From a bacterium (GTDB lineage Bacteria; Pseudomonadota; Alphaproteobacteria; Caulobacterales; Hyphomonadaceae): a DNA stretch of 64,000 nt. The notes under the pieces were generated by a model, which was given only the letters and a program-made list of their open reading frames with translations, was not told where the DNA came from and did no database searches. Location: positions 62,001 through 126,000 of the forward strand of contig WGML01000007.1 of the NCBI GenBank assembly GCA_016125045.1, written 5' to 3'. Position numbers and translations under genes: made by a program. The first letter of the stretch is position 1; every line of letters begins with the position of its first letter. This document shows, one piece after another, positions 16,793 through 26,081 of the stretch.

Positions 16793-17743
16793 TCAGCGCT
16801 CGCGCCCCCTGCGCCCGCCGCTTGGCAGGCCGAACCCGCCGAACCCGCCGCGCGAATTCCAGACCTTTTCGCCGATCATGCAGTCGACCGGACCGGTCGG
16901 CGCCTTGAGCTGGACGCGGTGCAGGAGCGAGGTCTCCGGCGATTCGCCTGGCGTCGGCGAGGGCTGAGCCTCGGCGAACTGGATCGGCGCCGCCTCCGGC
17001 GCAACTTCGATCTGCGCGATCTCCATCACAAGCTTCTTGCGGATCGTCGCGCCCATGTGCCGGAGATCATAGACCGGCGCGATGAAGGCCCCGTCGCCGC
17101 CGATGACGCACTGCTTGTAGTATCGGTCGAGGTGGTCGATGTCGTACCATTCCAGCGGCTTGTTCAGGAGAATCGGCAGCCCGTTGATGGTCGTGCCCCG
17201 CCCGATGACGTAGGCGCGCGCTTCTTCGACCGGATCGCCCGTATTGTTGGCGCCGTCGCCGGAAACATCGATCACGCGCCTGTTGGCGGTGAAGGCGTTG
17301 GTCTCGATAAGATTTTGCGCGGAGTAGAGCGCGGACGAGATCGATGTCAGCCGCTCCGAATAGAGTTGCTCCGCCGCCATGCGGTCAGCGAACGCCAACG
17401 CGTCTTTTTCGGACGCGATCATCGTCCAGGGGATCGTCTGGATCGGCTCATAGGTGCCGGCCCACTCAAGATACGTGACGGCGATGCGTCCATTGGGTCC
17501 GGAGAGGATCGCGTCGATCACATCCTTGTGGCGGAACGCCTCCACATAGCCGTTCCGCTGAAGCAGATGTTCGTCATAATCCATCGAGGCGGACACATCG
17601 ACCGCGAGCACGAGTTCCAGGTCGACCTTTGTGGTCTGGGCCTCGGCGACCGGCGCCGTGATGAGACCAATCCCCGCCGCGAGGCCGAGCAGCCAGCCGC
17701 GCGTCGCTCGCGAGGTCGCCTTCAATCGAAGCAACAGCTCCAT
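16793..17743 (-). CDS. DUF1194 secreted VWA-like protein
   Basis: The 316-residue protein has a signal peptide (GWLLGLAAGIGLITAPVAEAQ). The mature part reads as a von Willebrand A fold: LVLAVDVSASMDYDE is the metal-ion-dependent adhesion DxSxS motif, and NRRVIDVSGDGANNTG and YVIGRGTTINGLPIL match later strands. The family is DUF1194, of unknown function. After residue 245 comes a Pro/Glu linker and a Gly/Arg-rich tail ending GGFGGFGLPSGGRRGRER, which is unusual and could bind anionic polymer. It probably works in the periplasm or is exported. It converges on the GGDEF gene and may have no operon partner. Confidence 0.85.
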   Translation of the reverse strand: MELLLRLKATSRATRGWLLGLAAGIGLITAPVAEAQTTKVDLELVLAVDVSASMDYDEHLLQRNGYVEAFRHKDVIDAILSGPNGRIAVTYLEWAGTYEPIQTIPWTMIASEKDALAFADRMAAEQLYSERLTSISSALYSAQNLIETNAFTANRRVIDVSGDGANNTGDPVEEARAYVIGRGTTINGLPILLNKPLEWYDIDHLDRYYKQCVIGGDGAFIAPVYDLRHMGATIRKKLVMEIAQIEVAPEAAPIQFAEAQPSPTPGESPETSLLHRVQLKAPTGPVDCMIGEKVWNSRGGFGGFGLPSGGRRGRER

Positions 17744-17892
17744 CGAACTTTCCCCTTTCCGGGATTAGCTTGCGGGGAGGAGGCGGAGGGTGCAAGCGGT
17801 TAGATCGCAAAATCGCTGCGTCCGGCGCGCCGCCAGCGTCCGCCCGGGTCACAAAGCCGCGAGGGACGAACCAGGGGCTGGAGGCGAGCGGC

Positions 17893-18411
17893 ATGACCAC
17901 CGAGGTCTTTGAACTATCGGAGCCCGACGCCCGGCGTCGGCTGCACGAGCTTTGCGACATCCTGACCGACTGCGTGGCCGGCGGCGCGTCGGTCAGTTTC
18001 ATGCATCCGTTCTCCCATGCCGACGCCGCGCGCTTCTGGACCGGCGTGTGCGACAGCGTCCGCGCTGGCGGCCGCGTACTCTTCGGAATCGAGGACGGGG
18101 AGGGGCTCGCGGCTACCGCTCAGCTCCTGCTCGACACGCCGCCAAACCAGGCCCACCGCGCCGATGTCGCCAAAATGCTTGTGCACCGCCGCGCCCGCAG
18201 GCGCGGCTATGGCGCCGCGCTGCTCAAGGCGGTTGAAGCCGAGGCGGCCCGCCGCGGTCGTTCGCTTCTCGTGCTCGACACGATCTCGGGCAGCAACGCG
18301 GACCGCATGTATCGCCGCGCCGGCTGGACCCGTGTCGGCGAGATTCCGGACTTCGCCGCCATGCCGGACGGCGTGCTCGCGCCCACGACCTATTTCTACA
18401 AGCGGGTCTGA
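17893..18411 (+). CDS. GNAT-family acetyltransferase
   Basis: The start ATG 17893 gives MTTEVFELSEPDARRRL and 172 residues. The acetyl-CoA site is VAKMLVHRRARRRGYGAALLKAVEAEA, with the R-R-x-G-x-G/A loop, and the C-terminal motif is LLVLDTISGSNADRMYRRAGW. The first 60 residues (VAGGASVSFMHPFSHADAARFW) match the small-molecule acetyltransferases that act on phosphinothricin-like or beta-lactam compounds only loosely. The substrate is unknown. It sits 84 bases before purE, and a TATAAG sequence at about 18442 may be purE's own -10 element. Confidence 0.82.
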   Translation: MTTEVFELSEPDARRRLHELCDILTDCVAGGASVSFMHPFSHADAARFWTGVCDSVRAGGRVLFGIEDGEGLAATAQLLLDTPPNQAHRADVAKMLVHRRARRRGYGAALLKAVEAEAARRGRSLLVLDTISGSNADRMYRRAGWTRVGEIPDFAAMPDGVLAPTTYFYKRV

Positions 18412-18495
18412 GTCACCGTTGGCGCTGAGGGCGGGACCGCCTATAAGTCCGCGCTTCCCCGATTCTGAGGCTCAGGATCGCACCGGAGGCGCCGC

Positions 18496-19016
<521 letters not shown>

Positions 19017-19020
<4 letters not shown>

Positions 19021-20105
19021 GCCCGCGTCAGGGGATGCTGCAACCAGGCGACATGATCGGCGTGCTCGGCGGCGGCCAGCTCGGCCGGATGCTGGCGCAG
19101 GCCGCCGCACGGCTTGGTCTCGACGTCCACATCTTCACCCCCGAGGCGGACAGTCCGGCGAGCCGGGTCGCCGCGCGCACCACCGTCGCATCGTTCGACG
19201 ACCGACCCGCGCTTGGCCGGTTCGCCCGGACATGCGCCGCCGTGACGCTCGAATTCGAGAACGTGCCCCTTTCCGCCGTCGCCGCGATCACCGATCAGGG
19301 GGTCGCGGTTCGGCCCGGACCGCAAGCGCTCGCCGCATCGCAGGACCGGGCGACGGAGAAGCGCTTCCTTGAGTCCATTGGCGTCGACCCCGCCCCCTGG
19401 CGCGAGATCGACCACCCGGACGACATCGCCCCCGCCCTGCGCGATCTCGGCGGACGCGGCGTCCTGAAGGCGCGTCGATCCGGATATGACGGCAAGGGTC
19501 AGATCGGTCTGAGTATCGCCGACCTCGATCCGGCGCGCGCGTGGTCGTCGGTCGGGGAGCAGCCCTCCGTCCTCGAAGCCTTCATCGCGTTCGACTGCGA
19601 GCTGTCGGTGATCCTTGCAAGGTCCGCGTCCGGCGAGGTTTGCGGCTATGACTCACCGCGCAATCTGCACGCGGGCGGGGTGTTGCGCAGCACATCCGTC
19701 CCCGGCGGCTTCCCATCGGAAGTCGCCGCGCGAGCGCTCGACCTCACCCGGCGTCTCGCCGATGCGCTGGACTATGTGGGCGTGCTGACCCTTGAGTTTT
19801 TCCTCACCCCCGACGGGCGGCTGCTCGCAAACGAGTTCGCGCCGCGCGTCCACAATTCCGGGCACTGGACTCTCGAAGCCTGCGCGGTGTCGCAGTTCGA
19901 ACAGCACATCAGGGCCGTCGCAGGCTGGCCGCTCGGATCGCCCGACCGGCATTCGAACGCCGAAATGGTGAACCTCCTCGGCGACGAGGTCTATGACTGG
20001 CGTCGCCGGATGCAGGATGGCTGGTCGGTCCATATCTATGGAAAGCGCGCCGCCTCGCCCGGCCGCAAGATGGGCCACGCAACACGCCTCTCGCCGCGCA
20101 CCTAG
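19017..20105 (+). CDS. purK: N5-carboxyaminoimidazole ribonucleotide synthase PurK
   Basis: This 362-residue ATP-grasp enzyme starts at GTG 19017 in the purE stop. It shows [16 protein letters not shown], the ATP-grasp lid [17 protein letters not shown] and the metal-binding [16 protein letters not shown]. It carboxylates AIR with bicarbonate and ATP, feeding PurE. The last four bases overlap the convergent COQ9 gene's stop region. [11 protein letters not shown] leader could allow a later ATG start at 19034 or 19052, but the GTGA coupling favours the one given. Confidence 0.96.
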
Positions 20106-20776
20106 CGGCTGCGCGGCGCGCCCGCCGGATCGTCCTCGGCAGGTCCCGGCCGCCGACCGATCAGGTCAAGCGGATTCGGAAAGCCCTTCGTTGCGTCCCG
20201 CCACCCGGCCTTCGCCTTCTCGAAACGCATCACATCGTCGATCCGGCGTGCGAGAAACGCCTGCACCTCCTCCCGGTTCTCTGAACCAAGCCAGCAAAGG
20301 CCGGTCGATGTGATCACCCCAGAAAGGATCAGCCGTTTGGAGTACCAGTTGAAATCGGTCGACGCATCGCCGAGGCCGGACCAGATCTCGTCGGCCGCTC
20401 CCCAGACCGCCTGAACGCCGGCCGGAGCCCTGAACGGGGACGCCACGGCGCCCCTCAGAGACGCCTTGAACGGCTCGAGCGCATCCAGATAGGCCATCAC
20501 GCCGAGCGCGACCTTCTGCCGGATCTTCATCCCCTTCGCCGCATCGTCTGCCAGCGCCTGCGCCGCCGCCTTGCCGGCGCGACCCGCGAGCAGATCGAGC
20601 AGGTCATTCACGCCGCCGGGGCAGGCAAGCGCAAGCTCCGCCTCCGAAAGGCCCGCGTCGACGGCCGCCAGCGCAAGCGCCGCCTCGGTCCAGCCGCGCT
20701 CCACCGCCCGTGTGGCGATTGCATCGAGCAGCTTGTCAGCCGCAACCTCGCTAGGCGGGGGATCGGATTCAGACAT
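20102..20776 (-). CDS. COQ9 family ubiquinone biosynthesis protein
   Basis: The 224 residues match the COQ9 family: a TetR-like helical N-terminal half ([32 protein letters not shown]) and the conserved C-terminal region with [35 protein letters not shown] and a terminal amphipathic helix. COQ9 binds isoprenes and presents ubiquinone intermediates to COQ7, and is typical of mitochondria and alphaproteobacteria. No other coq gene is adjacent. The stop overlaps the purK end by 4 bases on the opposite strand. It is divergent from rpsU. Confidence 0.93.
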   Translation of the reverse strand: MSESDPPPSEVAADKLLDAIATRAVERGWTEAALALAAVDAGLSEAELALACPGGVNDLLDLLAGRAGKAAAQALADDAAKGMKIRQKVALGVMAYLDALEPFKASLRGAVASPFRAPAGVQAVWGAADEIWSGLGDASTDFNWYSKRLILSGVITSTGLCWLGSENREEVQAFLARRIDDVMRFEKAKAGWRDATKGFPNPLDLIGRRPGPAEDDPAGAPRSR

Positions 20777-20938
20777 ATCGCCGTTCAGTCCTCGCAGAGT
20801 GGGCCTCGCGGAGTAGGCAGGCGTTCATCCTTATGGTATCTGCTCGCGCGACGCCCGTCATGGGCTTCATTCCACACAAGTGTCGCACCTCTGCTCGATC
20901 AGGGCCGTGCGACAGGGTTTGCAACAGGAGAGTGTCAC

Positions 20939-21157
20939 ATCGTTCAGATCGTCGTCCGCGACAACAACGTCGACCAGGCGTTGAAAGCGCTCAAGAAAAA
21001 GATGCAGCGCGAGGGTCTCTTCCGTGAGATGAAGCGCCGCAACCACTACGAGAAACCGTCAGAGAAGCGCGCCCGCGAAAAGGCTGAAGCCGTTCGCCGC
21101 GCCCGCAAGCTCGCCCGCAAGCGCGCCCAGCGCGAAGGCCTTCTTCCAAAAGTTTAA
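20939..21157 (+). CDS. rpsU: 30S ribosomal protein S21 with an apparent ATC start codon
   Basis: The 72-residue frame [20 protein letters not shown] continues with [24 protein letters not shown] and a basic [15 protein letters not shown] tail: unmistakable alphaproteobacterial S21. The codon in the position of the universal initiator Met is ATC (20939-20941). A good Shine-Dalgarno AGGAG stands 9 bases before it. I read the frame 60 bases upstream and found no ATG, GTG or TTG; the first in-frame one downstream is a TTG that would remove 14 conserved residues. ATC is a permitted but rare initiator, so this is either a true non-canonical start like the AUU of infC or a base error. The gene is divergent from COQ9. 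Confidence 0.93.
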   Translation: MVQIVVRDNNVDQALKALKKKMQREGLFREMKRRNHYEKPSEKRAREKAEAVRRARKLARKRAQREGLLPKV

Positions 21158-21202
21158 GCGGATCCGGGCCGCAGGGCGGCCGAGCGATCCTCACACCAGG
21201 AC

Positions 21203-21225
21203 GGGTCCTCCTAAGAGGAGGTCCC
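21203..21225 (+). terminator. strong hairpin downstream of rpsU
   Basis: A 10-bp stem (GGGTCCTCCT against AGGAGGTCCC, one T-T mismatch) closes a 3-base AAG loop 46 bases after the rpsU stop. The loop-side arms contain CCTCC and AGGAGG, so the RNA pairs an anti-SD-like with an SD-like sequence. No U tract follows, so it may stabilise the transcript end instead of terminating by itself. Confidence 0.55.
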
Positions 21226-21303
21226 GGCGGACCGGATATGAATCCGGCCTTGCGAAGCTATTCGGCTCCGGCCAACGCGACCGCGTCCCCGGCCTGACGC
21301 CGA

Positions 21304-22758
21304 TCAGCCCGCTTCTTCGAGCTCATCCTCGTCGCGAAGCTTAAGATCGTACTCACGCACCTTCCGGTAGAGCGTCGACCGGCCGATCCCCAGCCTGCGC
21401 GCGACCTCCGACATGTGGCCCGAATAGTGATCGATCGCGAACTGGATCAGATCCCGCTCGATCGCTTCAAGCGTGCGAAGCTCCCCGGTCGGGTCGGTGA
21501 TGCTCACCGGCGCGGAAGGATCCGGCCCCGCGGCCGCGGCGACCGGTGCGACATGCGGCTGCGCGGGGTCGAGCGACGCGGTCACGCCTGAAATCTGCGG
21601 AAAGTCCTCCGGGCGCAGTGACCCGCCGTCCGACAGCACGACTGCGCGGAAGATCGCATTCTCCAGCTGCCGCACATTGCCCGGCCACTCATGCCCCTGG
21701 AGCACGGCCATCGTCGCGGGCGTCACGCCCGGGATCGATTTGCCCTCCTCCGCATTGAACCGGCCGATGAAATGCTCGACCAGCGCCGGCAGGTCCTCGC
21801 GGCGCTCGCGCAGGGGCGGCACCTCGATGGGGAACACGTTCAGACGGTAGTAGAGATCTTCCCGGAACCGCCCCTCTTCGACCAGTTGGGCAAGATCGCG
21901 ATTGGTCGCCGAAATGATCCGCACGTCGATCTTGGTCGGCCGGCGCGATCCGACGGCGTCAACCTCGCCCTCCTGCAGGACCCGCAACAGCTTCACCTGC
22001 ATGTCGAGCGGCAACTCGCCGACCTCGTCGAGGAACAGCGTGCCGCCGTCGGCCTCGACGAACTTGCCGAGCTTCTTCTCATGGGCGCCGGTGAACGACC
22101 CCTTTTCGTGTCCGAACAGGATCGACTCAACGAGGTTTTCCGGAATCGCCCCGCAATTCACCGCCACGAACGGCTTGCCGGAGCGCTCCGACGCACCCTG
22201 AATGCAGCGGGCGATGACTTCCTTGCCGACGCCGCTTTCGCCCAGGATCAGGATCGGGATGTTCGAGGCGGCGGCGCGCTGGCCGAGCCGCACCACGAGA
22301 CGCATCGACGGAGCGCCCGCGATCATGTCTTCAAAGCCCATGGCCCCGTCGGACTTCTTGGCGAGGCGCTTCACCTCGCCGCGAAGATCAGAAATCCTCA
22401 GCGCGTTGCGGATCGATACTCCGATCCGTTCGGGGCTGGCTGGCTTCACGAAGAAATCGATCGCCCCGGCGCGAACCGCACGCACCACGGTGTCGATGCC
22501 GCCGGTCGCCGTAATCACGATCACCGGAATCTCCGGCCGACGCTCGATCAGGCGCTCCAGCGTCTCCATCCCCGAAAGGCCGGGCATCACGAGATCGAGA
22601 AGGACCACATCCACGCCGTTGCGGGGATCGGAGGCTTCCTCCAGCGCACGCTCGCCGCTGTCCACCACACGCGCGCGGAAGCCCTGACGCTCCGCCGCCG
22701 CCTGCATCAGCCGACGCTGCGTCGGATCATCATCAACGATGAGTACGGTCTTCGCCAT
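21304..22758 (-). CDS. sigma-54-dependent response regulator (receiver-AAA+-Fis), orphan
   Basis: The start ATG 22758 gives MAKTVLIVDDDPTQRR and 484 residues; the frame upstream of it is noise. Domains: receiver with phospho-Asp55 (VVLLDLVMPG) and Lys105 (FFVKPAS); AAA+ with Walker A GESGVGKE (173-180), the sigma-54 contact loop as GSFTGA (220-225, Ser in place of the usual first Ala), Walker B LFLDE and the arginine-finger region REDLYYRLNVFP; and a C-terminal Fis helix-turn-helix (MSEVARRLGIGRSTLYRKV). It activates RpoN promoters when phosphorylated. No histidine kinase lies beside it, so its partner is unlinked. FlbD/NtrX-type identity cannot be fixed from sequence alone. Confidence 0.93.
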   Translation of the reverse strand: MAKTVLIVDDDPTQRRLMQAAAERQGFRARVVDSGERALEEASDPRNGVDVVLLDLVMPGLSGMETLERLIERRPEIPVIVITATGGIDTVVRAVRAGAIDFFVKPASPERIGVSIRNALRISDLRGEVKRLAKKSDGAMGFEDMIAGAPSMRLVVRLGQRAAASNIPILILGESGVGKEVIARCIQGASERSGKPFVAVNCGAIPENLVESILFGHEKGSFTGAHEKKLGKFVEADGGTLFLDEVGELPLDMQVKLLRVLQEGEVDAVGSRRPTKIDVRIISATNRDLAQLVEEGRFREDLYYRLNVFPIEVPPLRERREDLPALVEHFIGRFNAEEGKSIPGVTPATMAVLQGHEWPGNVRQLENAIFRAVVLSDGGSLRPEDFPQISGVTASLDPAQPHVAPVAAAAGPDPSAPVSITDPTGELRTLEAIERDLIQFAIDHYSGHMSEVARRLGIGRSTLYRKVREYDLKLRDEDELEEAG

Positions 22759-23031
22759 CACCTTAACCACAGTTTCGAGCGGGGGCCGCGAACGGCCGGG
22801 AACAGGCGCCAATCTGGCACGGACATTTGAAAACGCGCTTAACTCGATCGTGTGAATTCCACCGGAACGGGCGGATCGCACGCAATCTGTTCCAGTCCGG
22901 CGCACCCCCGCATCGAGGCGACGGCGCGCCTTAACCCAAACCAGCCCCGTCCGCCGCATCAACTTGACACAAGGCCCGTCGCCAGCCGGGATGCGGTCCC
23001 GCTCCGCGAAGGAGCGACGAAGGCAACCCCA

Positions 23032-23484
23032 ATGACCGTCCGCGTGATCGCTGGCTCCCTCATCATGCTGATCGGCGGACTGATCGCCGCCGCGGCCTGC
23101 GTGATCGTGCTGCTGCTGTTGGGAGTTTATGTGGAATGGGCGAACGCGGCCGACGCCCTCACCACCGTCGCCATGCTGGCCGCGCCGCCGGTGGCCGCGG
23201 GCGGGGTCATCGCCCTGGCGGGACGCCTCGTCTACGGCGCGTGGTCGTCGAGGGCCCCTTTGCGCAAGGGGGTCGCGATCGCGGTCCAGATCGGTGGAGC
23301 GCTCATCGCCACGGCGTTCGCCATCCTGCTTGCGAGCATCATCGTCTTCGGCGCGCCGGTGGAATTCCGCACGCTCGCGGCGCAAAGCGCCCTCATGGTC
23401 CTCTTCGGTGCAGGATGCGTCCTCGCCGGACGCTGGCTGCGCCGGCTCCCGGATCCAGCCGGAAAGTCTGACGTCAAGGCTTAG
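23032..23484 (+). CDS. small four-helix inner-membrane protein, unknown function
   Basis: The 150-residue product from ATG 23032 has four hydrophobic segments: VIAGSLIMLIGGLIAAAACVIVLLLLGVYV, ALTTVAMLAAPPVAAGGVIAL, GVAIAVQIGGALIATAFAILLASIIVF and AAQSALMVLFGAGCVLAGRW. The C-terminal tail is short and charged. I do not recognise the family. The frame is open further upstream, but a GGAG (AAGGAG) stands about 20 bases before this ATG and the sequence above it does not look coding. It is divergent from the response regulator and its 3' end overlaps the convergent methyltransferase by 11 bases. Confidence 0.65.
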   Translation: MTVRVIAGSLIMLIGGLIAAAACVIVLLLLGVYVEWANAADALTTVAMLAAPPVAAGGVIALAGRLVYGAWSSRAPLRKGVAIAVQIGGALIATAFAILLASIIVFGAPVEFRTLAAQSALMVLFGAGCVLAGRWLRRLPDPAGKSDVKA

Positions 23485-23992
23485 GCCGCCGCCGTCGCAC
23501 GCCCTCGTCGGGGCCGCCCGGCATGATCGGGCGCGGCGGATACCCGCCAAGACTCACCACCCGATCGTACATGACGAGCGCGCCGGCGAGCGACAGGTTG
23601 ATGCAGAAGCGCGTCGGAATCCTGACGACATGCGCGCACCGGGAGAGCATCTCCGCGCTGAGGTCGCCCTTCTCCCGGCCGAGCACATAGGCGGCGGCGG
23701 GCGGGTGCTTGAAACTTGGGAGGTCGACCGCATCCTCGGTGAGCTCGATCCCGACGAGCTGGCAGCCCTGCGGCAGAGCCATGTCGCTGATCGACGCCCA
23801 GGGATAATAGGGCACATGGGACGCCGATTTGGAGGTGTCGGCGAGGTAGGCTTCCTGCATCGCCCTCGGCGCGGCGACGGAGAAGGTGAAGCTCGCGCCG
23901 AAAGCGTGCGCAGTGCGCAACAGCGCGCCGAGATTCATCGGCTTGGAAATGCCCTCGGCCCCGATCCCGAAATAGCCCCGCAACTCTCGCAT
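23474..23992 (-). CDS. SPOUT-class RNA methyltransferase (TrmH/SpoU type)
   Basis: The 172-residue protein has the three knot motifs: GISKPMNLGALLRTAHAFGA (motif 1, Asn/Arg), AAYVLGREKGDLSAEML (motif 2, GxExxG variant GREKG) and VRIPTRFCINLSLAGALVMYDRV (motif 3, SAM-binding knot). It is short, lacking an N-terminal L30-like substrate domain, as in TrmL/TrmH-fold stand-alone enzymes. It probably 2'-O-methylates tRNA or rRNA ribose. The tail is basic (GVRRRRPKP) and may bind RNA. It stands 48 bases after the peptidase gene on the same strand, so the two may be co-transcribed. Confidence 0.88.
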   Translation of the reverse strand: MRELRGYFGIGAEGISKPMNLGALLRTAHAFGASFTFSVAAPRAMQEAYLADTSKSASHVPYYPWASISDMALPQGCQLVGIELTEDAVDLPSFKHPPAAAYVLGREKGDLSAEMLSRCAHVVRIPTRFCINLSLAGALVMYDRVVSLGGYPPRPIMPGGPDEGVRRRRPKP

Positions 23993-24040
23993 GCCGCCTC
24001 CGGTGCGCCCCGACGCTTCCGCTCCCAGCCGCCCCCGGGC

Positions 24041-24958
24041 CTAGCTCCGGGCCTGGCCACGCGCGGCGAAGGTCTCCACCACCGACTCACCGAGCGACGT
24101 CGCATAGGCCCGTTTCATGCCCTGACTGTTGTATTTGACGGCGACCCGGCCCAGCACGTCGATGGCGATCAGCCCACCCTCTCCCCCCAGAAAGCCGACA
24201 TCGTCGATGGCGCGGGCGCTCGCCTGGTCCAGCCCCTGGCGGCCATAGCGGATGCGCGCGGACACATCGGCCGCCGTCGCGCACCGCATGAAATACTCAC
24301 CGATCCCGGTGCAGGAGACCGCGACGCGCTCATCCGCCCACGTTCCCGCGCCGATGATGGGCGTGTCGCCGATCCGCCCGGGCGTCTTGTTCAGAAGTCC
24401 GCCCGTCGAGGTCGCCGCGGCCAGCGATCCGTCAATATCGAGCGCCACGGCGCCAACCGTCCCGTGCGTCGGCTCGCCCAGCCGCTCGAGCACCGCCGGC
24501 GCGGGCGTGTAGTGGCGCGATGGATCTTCGATCAGCGCGAGGCCCTGGGCGCGGGCGAACGCAGCCGCCCCCTCGCCCGCGAGCAGCACGTGTTTCGTCT
24601 CGGTCATCACCCGCATCGCCGCATCGATCGGATTGCGCACGCCTTCGAGCGCGCACACCGCTCCGGCGGCGCGGGTCTCGCCGTCCATGATCGCCGCATC
24701 GAGGAGATAGCGGCCGTCCTGATCCGGATGCGCCCCCCGGCCGGCGACATGAAGCCCGCAATCCTCAAGCTCCCGCACCATGGCCGCGACCACGTCCACC
24801 GCCGACGCGCCCTCGCCAAGAAGGGCCGCGCCGCGCGCGAGAAGGTCCTTCATGTGGGCTTCGGCTTTTGAATAGTCGATTGACGGATCGGCCCCGGCGC
24901 CGCCATGCATCGCAAGCGACCAGACCCCCTTCGGTCCGGGTGATGACGCTCGCGACAT
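24041..24958 (-). CDS. isoaspartyl peptidase / type III L-asparaginase (Ntn hydrolase)
   Basis: The 305-residue protein starts at ATG 24958, where GGAG lies 6 bases upstream; an ATG at 24976 lacks such a site. The self-cleaving Ntn Thr is in EPTHGTVGAVALD: cleavage before that Thr gives alpha and beta chains. Other family marks are WSLAMHGGAGADP at the N-terminus, TSTGGLLNKTPGRIGDTPIIGAGTWAD with the substrate-binding Thr/Arg, and VSCTGIGEYFMR. It hydrolyses isoaspartyl dipeptides and L-asparagine. No signal peptide is seen. Confidence 0.94.
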   Translation of the reverse strand: MSRASSPGPKGVWSLAMHGGAGADPSIDYSKAEAHMKDLLARGAALLGEGASAVDVVAAMVRELEDCGLHVAGRGAHPDQDGRYLLDAAIMDGETRAAGAVCALEGVRNPIDAAMRVMTETKHVLLAGEGAAAFARAQGLALIEDPSRHYTPAPAVLERLGEPTHGTVGAVALDIDGSLAAATSTGGLLNKTPGRIGDTPIIGAGTWADERVAVSCTGIGEYFMRCATAADVSARIRYGRQGLDQASARAIDDVGFLGGEGGLIAIDVLGRVAVKYNSQGMKRAYATSLGESVVETFAARGQARS

Positions 24959-25042
24959 TCCCAACTCCAACTTCACATCAACCGCAGGTGTGAGCTACCG
25001 TTTCCTCCGAAAATGACAAGTCGATGAAGGACAACAGCGATC

Positions 25043-26035
25043 ATGAAGGCGATGATTTCGAGAGAACCGGGCGGACCGGACACACTGCGGCTTGAGGATG
25101 TCCCTGATCCGACGCCCGGCGCGGGCGAAGTTCTCGTCGACGTTAAGGCGGTCGGGGTCAATTTCCCGGATTCGCTCATCATCGAGGACCGCTACCAGTT
25201 CAAGCCGCCTCGGCCCTTCGCACCGGGCGGAGAGATATCAGGCGTCGTCTCCGCGGTCGGCAGCGGCGTCACCGGCTTCAAGCCGGGCGACCGGGTGTTC
25301 GGCTCATGCGGCTGGGGCGGCATGGCGGAGCGCATCGCGATTTCCGTCTCGCGCGTCAATCTGATCCCGGACGCCATGCCCTTTGATGAGGCCGCGGCGC
25401 TCATCATGACCTACGGAACGTCCTATTACGGCCTGAAGGACCGGGCCGCCCTGAAGCCCGGCGAGAAACTTCTCGTGCTCGGGGCCGCGGGCGGCGTCGG
25501 CCTCGCCGCGGTCGAACTCGGCGTCGCCATGGGGGCCGAAGTCATCGCCGCGGCCTCGACCCAGGAAAAGGTCGATTTTGCGATCTCGAAAGGCGCCCAC
25601 AAGGGCGTGGTCTACCCCCCCGGCCCGCTCGACCGGGACATGCAGAAGGCGCTCTCCGAGGACATCAAGTCGGTTTCCGGCGGCGGCGTCGATGTGGTCT
25701 ATGACTCCGTCGGCGGCGACTTCGCCGAGCCCGCCGTGCGCGCGCTCAACTGGGAAGGCCGGTTCCTGGTGATCGGTTTCCCGGCGGGCATTCCCCGCCT
25801 CCCCCTCAATCTCACCCTGCTGAAGTCCTGTCAGATCATCGGCGTGTTCTGGGGTGCGGCGGTGGCAAGGGATCCCGAGGGCCATCAGGCGAACCTCGCT
25901 GACCTGTTCGATTTGTACAGCCGGGGCAAAATTCGGCCACATGTTTCCTCCACCTACCCCTTGTCGCGCGCCGGAGAGGCCATAAAGGAACTGACTGAGC
26001 GGCGCGCTCGGGGGAAGGTCGTCATCAAGATCTGA
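25043..26035 (+). CDS. NADPH:quinone oxidoreductase-type medium-chain reductase
   Basis: The 330 residues are a zinc-free medium-chain dehydrogenase/reductase. MKAMISREPGGPDTLRLEDVPDP opens the GroES-like domain, RPFAPGGEISGVVSAVGSGVTGFKPGDRVFG matches the quinone reductase signature, and the Rossmann nucleotide site is LVLGAAGGVGLAAVELGVAMGAEV. Cys and His zinc ligands of alcohol dehydrogenases are absent. It should reduce quinones or enones with NADPH. It is divergent from the peptidase gene and precedes the small lipoprotein gene by 46 bases. Confidence 0.93.
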   Translation: MKAMISREPGGPDTLRLEDVPDPTPGAGEVLVDVKAVGVNFPDSLIIEDRYQFKPPRPFAPGGEISGVVSAVGSGVTGFKPGDRVFGSCGWGGMAERIAISVSRVNLIPDAMPFDEAAALIMTYGTSYYGLKDRAALKPGEKLLVLGAAGGVGLAAVELGVAMGAEVIAAASTQEKVDFAISKGAHKGVVYPPGPLDRDMQKALSEDIKSVSGGGVDVVYDSVGGDFAEPAVRALNWEGRFLVIGFPAGIPRLPLNLTLLKSCQIIGVFWGAAVARDPEGHQANLADLFDLYSRGKIRPHVSSTYPLSRAGEAIKELTERRARGKVVIKI

Positions 26036-26081
26036 CCGCGGACCATAGCAGGGTTGCTAGCTTTCAAATTCGAGGGATCAG

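Noticed and set aside
23129-24871. 580-codon plus-strand frame over the methyltransferase and peptidase genes
   Set aside because: Spans two well-defined minus-strand enzymes and a third gene; no internal domain similarity.
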